Assembly: GCA_947632315.1 (NCBI GenBank)
Contig: CANROV010000076.1
Coordinates: 1-8,717, forward strand
DNA length: 8,717 nt
Direction of reading: 5' to 3'
DNA from: Candidatus Gastranaerophilales bacterium
GTDB taxonomy: Bacteria; Cyanobacteriota; Vampirovibrionia; Gastranaerophilales; Gastranaerophilaceae
Shown here: in pieces, positions 1 through 5,841 of the stretch
Position numbering within the stretch: the first letter of the stretch is position 1
Layout: every line of letters starts with the position of its first letter
Notes under the pieces: generated by a model
Databases searched by the model: none
Told to the model about the DNA's origin: nothing
Seen by the model: only the letters and a program-made list of their open reading frames with translations
Made by a program: the position numbers and the translations under genes

Positions 1-30
1 CATAGAATTTTATATTAAGTTGTCAATTAA

Positions 31-122
31 ACTCGGCCGTTTGTGGCGGAAGGTTCTCGTAATCTCGAACCCCTCTCCTCAAAAGGTACACTGTACCTTT
101 TCGCCCTCTGAGTACCACTTCG
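31..122. other. GC-rich non-coding block of unknown nature at the window edge
   Basis: Roughly half of these bases are G or C, while the flanks are strongly A/T-rich, so the block stands out sharply. It contains a palindrome (81-101) and the word GTGGCGGAAGGTTCTCG, which at first sight recalls the 3' end of a tRNA read backwards, but no tRNA cloverleaf can be folded on either strand. On the minus strand a frame is open from about 165 to a stop near 26 (residues such as GRKGTVYLLRRGVRDYENLP). It has no good start codon or ribosome-binding site and I do not recognise the peptide. It could be a repeated intergenic element, the remnant of a mobile element end, or the end of something outside the window. 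Contrast in base composition is what I see; function is unknown. Confidence 0.4.
81..101. repeat. 21-bp palindrome
   Basis: The arms AAAAGGTACA (81-90) and TGTACCTTTT (92-101) are exact reverse complements around a single central C. On DNA this is a candidate binding site for a dimeric protein. As RNA it would be a hairpin with a very small loop. The run of T at 98-101 is too short to make a good terminator for the plus strand. It is the symmetrical core of the GC-rich block. Confidence 0.75.
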
Positions 123-193
123 ACATTTATTAAATTTATTTTATCATAAAAACTTATTTAAATTAATTTTTTTATGATTTTTATATTTTTATA

Positions 194-324
194 TTTCTTT
201 TCTTCCCTCTCTCTTTCCTTCTCTCCCTCCCCTTGCCGTTCATTCCTGCACCAATGTAATACAATACCTTTCTCCTCTTCCCTCCTCTCCTCTCCTCTCC
301 CCGCTGCTTTCTAATCTTGCCGTT
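194..324. repeat. Two pyrimidine-only tracts, each followed by CTTGCCGTT; second tract is a TCTCC microsatellite
   Basis: Positions 194-234 are 41 uninterrupted pyrimidines on the plus strand and 267-302 are another 36. Each tract is followed by the word CTTGCCGTT, at 232-240 and at 316-324, so the pair looks like a diverged duplication with a period of 84 bases. The second tract resolves into pentamers from 271 to 300: TCTCC, TCTTC, CCTCC, then three TCTCC. Such tracts can change length by slippage and can form triplex DNA; the G-rich minus strand could stack as GGA-type quartets. They lie upstream of the promoter for the gene at 413, with no gene between. No function can be assigned. Confidence 0.7.
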
Positions 325-357
325 TACTTTTGTATTTCGTAATATAATTTGTATTTT

Positions 358-387
358 CTGCCATTTTTTGACTGAATGCTTTATAAT
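358..387 (+). promoter_or_regulatory. Candidate sigma-70 promoter for the beta-propeller gene
   Basis: A perfect -10 TATAAT lies at 382-387. The best -35 at a normal distance is CTGCCA (358-363, four of six consensus bases, 18-bp spacer). A better-looking TTGACT at 368-373 is only 8 bases from the -10 and cannot serve with it. Transcription would begin near 394, leaving a leader of about 19 bases with the AAGGA ribosome-binding site at 402-406. Confidence 0.5.
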
Positions 388-412
388 GGTTTTATATTAT
401 TAAGGATATTAT

Positions 413-2044
413 ATGAATAATTTAAAAAAGTTTTTTGTCTTTTTTTTAATTTTAATGTTGGAATTTTTAAATTTATTGCCTGTTTTCGCTAAACAAGATG
501 ATATTATTCTTCAAAAGGATGAACAAATTAAATACACAATAGTTTATAAAGATACTTTCTATCCGTTTCTTATAAAAAAATATTCTCTTATTAATAATTC
601 AAACAATGAATATAAGATTATAAAAGAATCTGAATTATATAACACGGAAGATTATAATACACTTTTATCATTAAAAAAGAATGCTGTTTCAATGAGTGAT
701 GATACATTTTTTTATGTGATGTGTTCAATGTTCTTTCCGCCCCTGCTTGTTGCCGGAATACCAATGTTAATAAAAGATAATGTAAAAGCTCCCGTTAAGG
801 CATATAAAAACAGAAAAGAGAAAAAGGAACAAGTAAAATATAAACAATCATTGACAGGTGCCATAATTCAGCCTGGGACAACAAAAATATTTTTTACGTT
901 ACAAAATTTAGATAAAACAATTTTGCCTTATGAAATAACATTACAAAATATTCAAACAAATGGAACAATAACGTTAAATGAACCTGAAAATGCTTTAAAG
1001 TATTCTATGAAAATTGATAAAGCTGATAAAATTGAAACAAACAATCAAACTGCAGAACACAAAACATATACTTGTCCTGAGTTGACTATATTTCCTCTTG
1101 AAGGTAAGTTGTATAATTACCGTGAAAAAGGTAATGCAATATTAATAAATAATAATACAATATTATCCGCAGGCGGAACTCAGAGGTATGGTAGTTCAAC
1201 AAGATATGACAGCTCAAAGCTTTCATCAATTTATAATACTCTGCATCATTATTTATATACTGCACCCGCACTTAATACAGAAAGAATTTATCCGGGGTTA
1301 TTTATTCTTCCTGATGGAAATGTATTAATTTACGGTGGAAGTAATGATAAAACAATGGAAATTTTTGACATAAGGAAATCAACAATTACTAAAACCGCAA
1401 GTCTTGAAGCTGATTTGGATTATACAAACAGCTTTGCTTTTTCGGATAAAAATAATGATATTATTATAGGTAAAACTGATAATAATTATTTAGAAAAATT
1501 TAATACAAAATTTCAGAGTGCAGAAAAAATTTCAAATATTCAAACCGGGAAATTTATTTCCGGTCAAGATGAAAAATTTGTTTATTTTGTTGATTCTAAT
1601 AATCTTAGCAGATTAAATAAAAATACGCTTAAATATGAAATATACAGTTCTAATCCTAATTATTCCAAAGCAAATATTGTTGATGCCGTCAGACTAAAAA
1701 ACGGTATAACTTTAATAGCTGAGTTATCAAAGGATAATTTAATATCCGTATATGAATATCAGGAAAATGCATTGGAAAAATTATACTGGGCAAAAAATTT
1801 GGGAAATACTATTCAATTTATTACTCCAAAGTATTCAGATAATATATATTTACTTTCAGATAAGACTTTTTCAATAATATATAAGGTTAATATTGAAAAT
1901 AAGAGCGTAAAAGAAATATTAAAAACTGATTTTTCTTTAAAAAACGGTAAATTGCCAATTGTTTATTTGCAGGATAGGACAATGATAATACCTTTCGGTA
2001 TAGGATTATATTTATATCAAATAGTAGAGAATATAAAGCATTAA
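413..2044 (+). CDS. Exported Kelch-like beta-propeller protein of unknown function
   Basis: This 543-aa protein begins with a typical signal peptide: Lys-Lys, a hydrophobic core at about residues 7-25, and a likely cut after VFA at 26. A second hydrophobic stretch (about 98-119) is followed by a very basic segment (about 122-144, KNRKEKKEQ), which suggests a membrane anchor or hairpin. From about 240 to 535 there are repeated beta-strand units. One is clearly Kelch-like: LPDGNVLIYGGS followed by MEIFD (300-319), as in bacterial Kelch repeats of the form GG...EIYDP; another Gly-Gly sits at 254-255 (LSAGGT). Later blades are more degenerate (FVYFVDSNNLSRLN, NIYLLSDKTFSIIYKV). The propeller would probably be a binding surface outside the cytoplasm. 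No catalytic motif is visible. The start is supported by AAGGA six bases upstream. It stands alone as a transcription unit and converges on a lipoprotein gene. Confidence 0.8.
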   Translation: MNNLKKFFVFFLILMLEFLNLLPVFAKQDDIILQKDEQIKYTIVYKDTFYPFLIKKYSLINNSNNEYKIIKESELYNTEDYNTLLSLKKNAVSMSDDTFFYVMCSMFFPPLLVAGIPMLIKDNVKAPVKAYKNRKEKKEQVKYKQSLTGAIIQPGTTKIFFTLQNLDKTILPYEITLQNIQTNGTITLNEPENALKYSMKIDKADKIETNNQTAEHKTYTCPELTIFPLEGKLYNYREKGNAILINNNTILSAGGTQRYGSSTRYDSSKLSSIYNTLHHYLYTAPALNTERIYPGLFILPDGNVLIYGGSNDKTMEIFDIRKSTITKTASLEADLDYTNSFAFSDKNNDIIIGKTDNNYLEKFNTKFQSAEKISNIQTGKFISGQDEKFVYFVDSNNLSRLNKNTLKYEIYSSNPNYSKANIVDAVRLKNGITLIAELSKDNLISVYEYQENALEKLYWAKNLGNTIQFITPKYSDNIYLLSDKTFSIIYKVNIENKSVKEILKTDFSLKNGKLPIVYLQDRTMIIPFGIGLYLYQIVENIKH

Positions 2045-2077
2045 ACTTATAAATATATTTTATAAGATTAATGCTTT
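2035..2077. terminator. Long A/T-rich hairpin between convergent genes, containing the upstream stop codon
   Basis: The outer arms AAAGCATTAA (2035-2044) and TTAATGCTTT (2068-2077) are exact complements. After an A-A mismatch the inner arms CTTATAAA (2046-2053) and TTTATAAG (2059-2066) pair around a 5-base loop. The stem therefore has 18 pairs, and the stop codon of the beta-propeller gene (2042-2044) lies in it. The plus-strand exit has only four T (2075-2078), so it is a weak classical terminator. As a symmetrical structure between converging genes it may end transcription from both sides or protect the 3' ends. Confidence 0.55.
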
Positions 2078-2100
2078 TATAAGATTAACAGTGTTCAGAT

Positions 2101-2310
2101 TTATTGTTGATTGGGAATTTCTTCAACGGTTTCTTCTGTTACAACAACTTCTTCTTGATTAGGATTTTGTGCATTCATATTCATTTGATTTTGTTCTGCT
2201 GAGGGCGGATTTTGCATGTTCTGCTGACTCTGCATTTCATTATTTTTTCCGCACCCTGTAAATACTACTGCCGTTAATAATAATAAAACAGCTGATAAAA
2301 TTTTCTTCAT
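2101..2310 (-). CDS. Small secreted lipoprotein, Gln/Asn/Met-rich
   Basis: The 69-aa product has an N-terminal MKK, a hydrophobic core (about residues 4-17) and a lipobox FTGC ending at Cys20. It should therefore be lipidated at Cys20 and anchored in a membrane after signal peptidase II cleavage. The mature part, of about 50 residues, is low-complexity: first Gln, Asn, Met and Pro (21-51), then acidic and Thr/Val-rich (52-69, EEVVVTEETVEE). No folded domain is evident. A good ribosome-binding site AAGGAGA (complement of 2316-2322) precedes the ATG by five bases, supporting a real gene despite its size. It lies downstream of the alcohol dehydrogenase gene in the same direction, but a strong terminator separates them. 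No function can be inferred beyond a small envelope lipoprotein. Confidence 0.8.
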   Translation of the reverse strand: MKKILSAVLLLLTAVVFTGCGKNNEMQSQQNMQNPPSAEQNQMNMNAQNPNQEEVVVTEETVEEIPNQQ

Positions 2311-2338
2311 TGCTTTCTCCTTTTTTTAATGCTTGATA

Positions 2339-2367
2339 ATTATAAAATTATTATATTTTTATGTATA
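2339..2367 (-). promoter_or_regulatory. Candidate promoter for the small lipoprotein gene
   Basis: On the minus strand TATACA (complement of 2362-2367, four of six consensus bases) and a perfect TATAAT (complement of 2339-2344) are 17 bases apart. Transcription would start near 2332, just ahead of the ribosome-binding site. A second perfect TATAAT (complement of 2350-2355) lies 11 bases upstream but lacks a good -35. An own promoter is expected because a terminator blocks read-through from upstream. Confidence 0.45.
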
Positions 2368-2405
2368 TAGCTGATATGGTTAGATAATTTACCTATTTTT
2401 TGCAT

Positions 2406-2436
2406 AAAAAAGCCCCCTGATTTTGGGGGCTTTTTT
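2406..2436 (-). terminator. Intrinsic terminator of the alcohol dehydrogenase gene
   Basis: GCCCCC (2412-2417) and GGGGGC (2425-2430) form a six-pair GC stem around a 7-base loop, flanked by six A (2406-2411) and six T (2431-2436). It lies 14 bases beyond the dehydrogenase stop codon. The A and T tracts make it work in either direction, so it would also catch plus-strand transcripts that escape the hairpin near 2050. Confidence 0.9.
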
Positions 2437-2450
2437 AATTTATTTATTCA

Positions 2451-3662
2451 TTAATTGTAAGGTTTTAAAGATTCCGTAAATATAGCTTTAACAATCTCTT
2501 TTTTACCTTCAATTGGTGCTATTGCAAGCAAACCTGATAAAGAAGGAGTTTCAAATGTAAGATTTACAAGCTTATCAACATCAGCTTCACTAAATCCTTC
2601 ATCTGATAATTTTTTCTTTATTCCGACAGAATATAGCCATTCTTCAACTTTTTTAGCAGCATATTCCGCTTCGTCGGGGGTTCCTTTTAATTCAGGTATG
2701 ATTGTATGAAATAATGTTGCAATAGTTTTAGCTTTTGCAGGGTAGATATACTTAATTACCGCAGGCAATATCATTGCCAATCCTAATCCGTGAGAAAGCT
2801 TTGGTTTTACTCCGCTTAATGGGTGTTCAAGAGCGTGAGTAAAATGTAACAATCCGTTATCAAAGCTTACTCCGCCCAGTATTGAAGCATATAATAGGAA
2901 ATATCTTGCTTCTTTATCGTTTGGATTTGCATTAATCTTTGGCAGATATTTCCCTACTAATTCAATACATTCTTTTGCAGTTGATATGGAATAAGGAGAA
3001 GCAACTTTTGTTGTTGCCGCTTCTACAGAGTGATTAACTGCGTCTATTGATACATATATTGTTTGTTCCGGTGATAAATTCATCATTAACCCGGGGTCAT
3101 CAATTGAGTATGAAGGATATATGCAATCATAAGCAATAGCAGGCTTATACTGCGTTTCAGGAATAGTAACAACAGCGAATCTGTTTGTTTCGGTTCCTGT
3201 TCCGTGAGTAAGATTTATTGCTACAATAGGAACAGCTTTTTCAGGTATAAATTTAAATTCCATTACATCTCTTGCGCTAACACCTTCATTAGCAAGAATA
3301 ATAGCAGCAGTTTTAGCTGCGTCTATGGGAGAGCCTCCGCCTATACCCATAACAGCTTTTACTCCAAATTCTTTACCTTGTTTTACAGCTGCATCAACTG
3401 CGTCTACTGTCGGATTTGGTGTTACTTCCGCATAATTTATATAGCTTATTCCGTTATTTTTTAGTGCTTTTTCTATTACATCCCAAGCACCTGAGGATTT
3501 ATATGCATTTTTGCCTGATATAACAAGTATTTTATCTAAACCTTTAGATTTCATATCTTTTGCTATATCTTCAATTTTATTAATAGAGCCAAAACCAAAG
3601 TAAACATTAGGTTTTACCCTTAATTCAACAACTTGATTAATGTCTACATCACTTTTCCACAT
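2451..3662 (-). CDS. Iron-containing alcohol dehydrogenase
   Basis: The 403-aa product has the length and motif order of the group III, metal-dependent alcohol dehydrogenases, cytoplasmic NAD(P)H enzymes that interconvert aldehydes and alcohols. The N-terminal Rossmann-like half carries GIGGGSPID (106-114) for the dinucleotide and GTGTETNRF (154-162). The C-terminal helical half carries the metal ligands: Asp207 and His211 in SIDAVNH, His276 in HALEH, and His291 in LSHG. The last pair is one residue further apart than in FucO-type enzymes. Asp87 in NPTVDAVD (83-90) fits the conserved region before the GGGS loop. The exact substrate cannot be read from the sequence; a fermentative ethanol, butanol or diol role is usual for the family. 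The ATG is preceded by AAAGGAG (complement of 3670-3676). The gene is monocistronic, with its own promoter and terminator, and divergent from the glycosyltransferase gene. Confidence 0.93.
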   Translation of the reverse strand: MWKSDVDINQVVELRVKPNVYFGFGSINKIEDIAKDMKSKGLDKILVISGKNAYKSSGAWDVIEKALKNNGISYINYAEVTPNPTVDAVDAAVKQGKEFGVKAVMGIGGGSPIDAAKTAAIILANEGVSARDVMEFKFIPEKAVPIVAINLTHGTGTETNRFAVVTIPETQYKPAIAYDCIYPSYSIDDPGLMMNLSPEQTIYVSIDAVNHSVEAATTKVASPYSISTAKECIELVGKYLPKINANPNDKEARYFLLYASILGGVSFDNGLLHFTHALEHPLSGVKPKLSHGLGLAMILPAVIKYIYPAKAKTIATLFHTIIPELKGTPDEAEYAAKKVEEWLYSVGIKKKLSDEGFSEADVDKLVNLTFETPSLSGLLAIAPIEGKKEIVKAIFTESLKPYN

Positions 3663-3688
3663 AAAGTGGCTCCTTTCTTGAATAACTG

Positions 3689-3716
3689 ATTATACAACAT
3701 TTTTTGTAATTTTAAA
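3689..3716 (-). promoter_or_regulatory. Candidate promoter for the alcohol dehydrogenase gene
   Basis: On the minus strand a perfect TATAAT (complement of 3689-3694) is preceded at 16 bases by TTTAAA (complement of 3711-3716, four of six consensus bases). Transcription would start near 3682, giving a leader of about 20 bases that includes the AAAGGAG site. Confidence 0.5.
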
Positions 3717-3735
3717 ATAGCTTTTTTTAAATTTA

Positions 3736-3764
3736 TTGATTTTGCTTTTTTATTAATATAAAAT
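3736..3764 (+). promoter_or_regulatory. Candidate promoter for the glycosyltransferase gene
   Basis: TTGATT (3736-3741) and TAAAAT (3759-3764) are 17 bases apart and match consensus at four and five of six positions. The start point would be near 3771, right before the ribosome-binding site AAAGGAG (3773-3779). It lies back to back with the dehydrogenase promoter, with its -35 only 20 bases away, so one regulator could affect both. Confidence 0.4.
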
Positions 3765-3790
3765 TTAATGTTAAAGGAGTTAAATTATTA

Positions 3791-4735
3791 ATGGAACAAA
3801 TCGATGTAGCTATTCAGTCATATAAAAAGCCTGAGTCATTAATTTATACTCTTTTAAGTTTAAAAAAGTCATTAAATACAGATAATAAAAATCCCGAATT
3901 TTATATTGATACTGTCTGGATTGATGATGATTTATCCGGAGAGGATACAATAAAACATTATAAAGATGAACGTTTAATTAATATAATGTCTCCGATAAAA
4001 ATTAAATTGCGTGTGAATAAATATTGGTATAAACCTCCGCACGCTTGTTTAACGTGGCCTATTCCTCCATATTTTAAAGATTTATGTTTTAGGGAAAAAC
4101 GCAGATATTTATTGAGATTATTAACTTTTAAATTATCGCCTGAAGATGATATTCGTTATCAATGGGCTATAAATAACACAAAAGCTAAGAAACTTTTTAT
4201 TATTCATGATGATATTTTATTTACGGGAAATATAGTCAAAAAATATTTTGATACTTTTAAAACCAATTCTAATTTAGCAATAGCAGGTGATTTGGGAAGG
4301 TGTTTTGTTTGTGCGCATAATAAAGAATGTAATCCTGAAAAAATAATGAATAAAATTTATCCTACTGATAATTATCCGAAAACAAAAAGGAAAAATCCAA
4401 AATTATTTAAGAATTATGCCAGAATATGCCGTATTAATGAATGGTGCTGTATGCTTGACGTTGAGAAAACGAGAAAAATAAAAGCCCACTTCGGCAATTA
4501 TATTGATGAAGGTGATGTTGTTGAATATTGGTTTGAAATTATGATTAAACAAGGTTATGATTTCTGTGATCCGTTACCTAATGAAAATTCAAGAAAAAAT
4601 TATTATATACACGCTTGGCAAGGTCATTCCGGACATAGTGTTTGGGAAGATCAGGGCTATGGAAAAAGATTTTATGATAAAGATATGATTATTAATAAAT
4701 TAAAAGAAGATTTTAACTATCAATTAATTTACTAA
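3791..4735 (+). CDS. Putative glycosyltransferase, GT2-like (GT-A fold)
   Basis: The 314-aa protein has no signal peptide or membrane segment and should be cytoplasmic. It opens as GT-A enzymes do, with a strand then helix (IDVAIQSYKKPESLIYTLLS, 4-23) and an acidic strand end IDDD (44-47) that would face the nucleotide-sugar. LFIIHDD (135-141) fits the metal-binding DxD position at the end of a strand. Later EGDVVEYWFEI (240-250) fits the acceptor-side acidic region. The family would transfer a sugar from a nucleotide donor to a polysaccharide or glycoconjugate; donor and acceptor are unknown. Odd points are a Cys group C171, C174 and C180 plus C213, C219 and C220, which could bind a metal, and a His-rich tail (HAWQGHSGHS, 274-283). 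The AAAGGAG site lies 11 bases before the ATG, rather far, but no better start exists. It is not clearly in an operon with neighbouring sugar genes. Confidence 0.6.
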   Translation: MEQIDVAIQSYKKPESLIYTLLSLKKSLNTDNKNPEFYIDTVWIDDDLSGEDTIKHYKDERLINIMSPIKIKLRVNKYWYKPPHACLTWPIPPYFKDLCFREKRRYLLRLLTFKLSPEDDIRYQWAINNTKAKKLFIIHDDILFTGNIVKKYFDTFKTNSNLAIAGDLGRCFVCAHNKECNPEKIMNKIYPTDNYPKTKRKNPKLFKNYARICRINEWCCMLDVEKTRKIKAHFGNYIDEGDVVEYWFEIMIKQGYDFCDPLPNENSRKNYYIHAWQGHSGHSVWEDQGYGKRFYDKDMIINKLKEDFNYQLIY

Positions 4736-4753
4736 TGGAATAATTTATTAATA

Positions 4754-4762
4754 TGTTATAAT
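4754..4762 (+). promoter_or_regulatory. Extended -10 promoter for the AI-2E/radical SAM operon
   Basis: TGT followed directly by a perfect TATAAT (4757-4762) is a full extended -10 element. No good -35 is present at 16-18 bases, which is normal for this promoter type. Transcription would begin near 4769, shortly before the AAAGGAG site at 4773-4779. Part of the -10 also lies in an inverted repeat, AATAATT (4739-4745) and AATTATT (4760-4766). There is no terminator between the glycosyltransferase gene and this point, so read-through from upstream is also possible. Confidence 0.55.
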
Positions 4763-4785
4763 TATTCTGAACAAAGGAGTTTATA

Positions 4786-5841
4786 ATGTTTTGGAATAAT
4801 CAAAATATAAATTATAAAAATATATTATTTGCAATAGTAACAATTGCGTTAATACTATTCATAATTCAGATAAAAAGTATAGCATTATTAGCATTTGCCA
4901 GTTTTGTTTTAGCGTGTTCATTAAATCCTGCAGTTGATAAATTAAGCGGTAAAATGAGCCGTTCTTTAGCTTCTACTTTAGTTATTCTGGGTGTTGTTTT
5001 AATAGTAATTTTATTTTTAATACCGATAGTAACAATTTCTATCCATGAAATTCATCAAGTAATATCCAATTTACCTTCAATAATAAATAATACGGTCGAA
5101 TTTTTGAGTACAAAATCTATAATGGGCAAAACTCTTATAGAATTTATTGATATTGATACAATAACGGGTGCTTCATCTAAAATAGCTTCAGGAGTTGTTA
5201 ATAAGTCAATAGACTTTACAATGGCATTTATGGAGGTTATTACAATTATAGTTACTATGGGTGTTATTGTATTTTATATGGTTAACGAAAAAAATCTTAT
5301 AAAAGATTCAATAATAGTAATGTTCCCGCCGAAAATGAAAGAAAAGGCAAAAGAAGTATATGAGAACATTGAAAATAAAGTCGGCGGATATGTAATAGCA
5401 CAGGTGCTTTCAATGTCTACCGTTGCTATATTTACGGCTTTAGGTTTATTGTTATTAAAGGTTCAATATGCTGTATTATTGGGATTAATTGCAGGTTTAC
5501 TGGATATAGTTCCTATCGTAGGGCCGACATTAGCTTTTATATTAGGAATATTGTGTGCTTCACAGCAAGGCTGGATAATTGTTATTCTTACTATAGTTGT
5601 ATATCTTTTAGCGCAGTGGATATCTAATAATTTTGTCAGACCGCTTGTTTTCGGTAAATTTTTAGACCTTCATCCGATTATAATTATATTTGCATTTTTA
5701 ATAGCAGCTCAATTTTTAGGTGTATGGGGCGTAATTCTTTCACCTGCAATTGCTGCGTTATTGCTTACTTTATTTGATGAATTATATTTAAAAACGATAA
5801 ACAATAATAAAAAAGAAAAAATCGAAGAAATTAAAAAATGA
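4786..5841 (+). CDS. AI-2E family transporter (UPF0118/PerM-like permease)
   Basis: The 351-aa polytopic membrane protein matches the usual length and layout of the AI-2 exporter family (PF01594). Hydrophobic segments lie at about 11-45 (two spans), 62-84, 147-166, 203-224, 227-250, 263-278 and 296-330. The long central part without spans (about 85-145) is typical. The family signature GLLDIVPIVGP is at 237-247, followed by NNFVRPLVFG (281-290) and a Gly/Pro-rich last span (GVWGVILSP, 312-320). Members export autoinducer-2, act as Na+/H+ antiporters, or have unknown substrates, so transport of AI-2 should not be assumed. The tail from 337 is rich in Lys, Asn and Glu. The start has AAAGGAG six bases upstream. 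The stop overlaps the start of the radical SAM gene (ATGA), so the two form an operon. Confidence 0.9.
   Translation: MFWNNQNINYKNILFAIVTIALILFIIQIKSIALLAFASFVLACSLNPAVDKLSGKMSRSLASTLVILGVVLIVILFLIPIVTISIHEIHQVISNLPSIINNTVEFLSTKSIMGKTLIEFIDIDTITGASSKIASGVVNKSIDFTMAFMEVITIIVTMGVIVFYMVNEKNLIKDSIIVMFPPKMKEKAKEVYENIENKVGGYVIAQVLSMSTVAIFTALGLLLLKVQYAVLLGLIAGLLDIVPIVGPTLAFILGILCASQQGWIIVILTIVVYLLAQWISNNFVRPLVFGKFLDLHPIIIIFAFLIAAQFLGVWGVILSPAIAALLLTLFDELYLKTINNNKKEKIEEIKK

Noticed and set aside
40..122. Possible tRNA on the minus strand (ends like TTCCGCCA, has GGTTCGAG)
   Set aside because: The acceptor and T arms do not pair, and the only anticodon-like stem (within the palindrome) gives a loop without U33. 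No cloverleaf forms on either strand.
368..387. TTGACT at 368-373 as the -35 of the first gene
   Set aside because: Only 8 bases separate it from TATAAT, far too few for one promoter.
1086..1271. Minus-strand 61-codon frame
   Set aside because: It lies wholly inside the beta-propeller gene in another frame, with no supporting ribosome-binding site or recognisable product.
3204..3464. Plus-strand 86-codon frame
   Set aside because: It is antisense to the alcohol dehydrogenase coding region, whose motifs prove the other strand is used.
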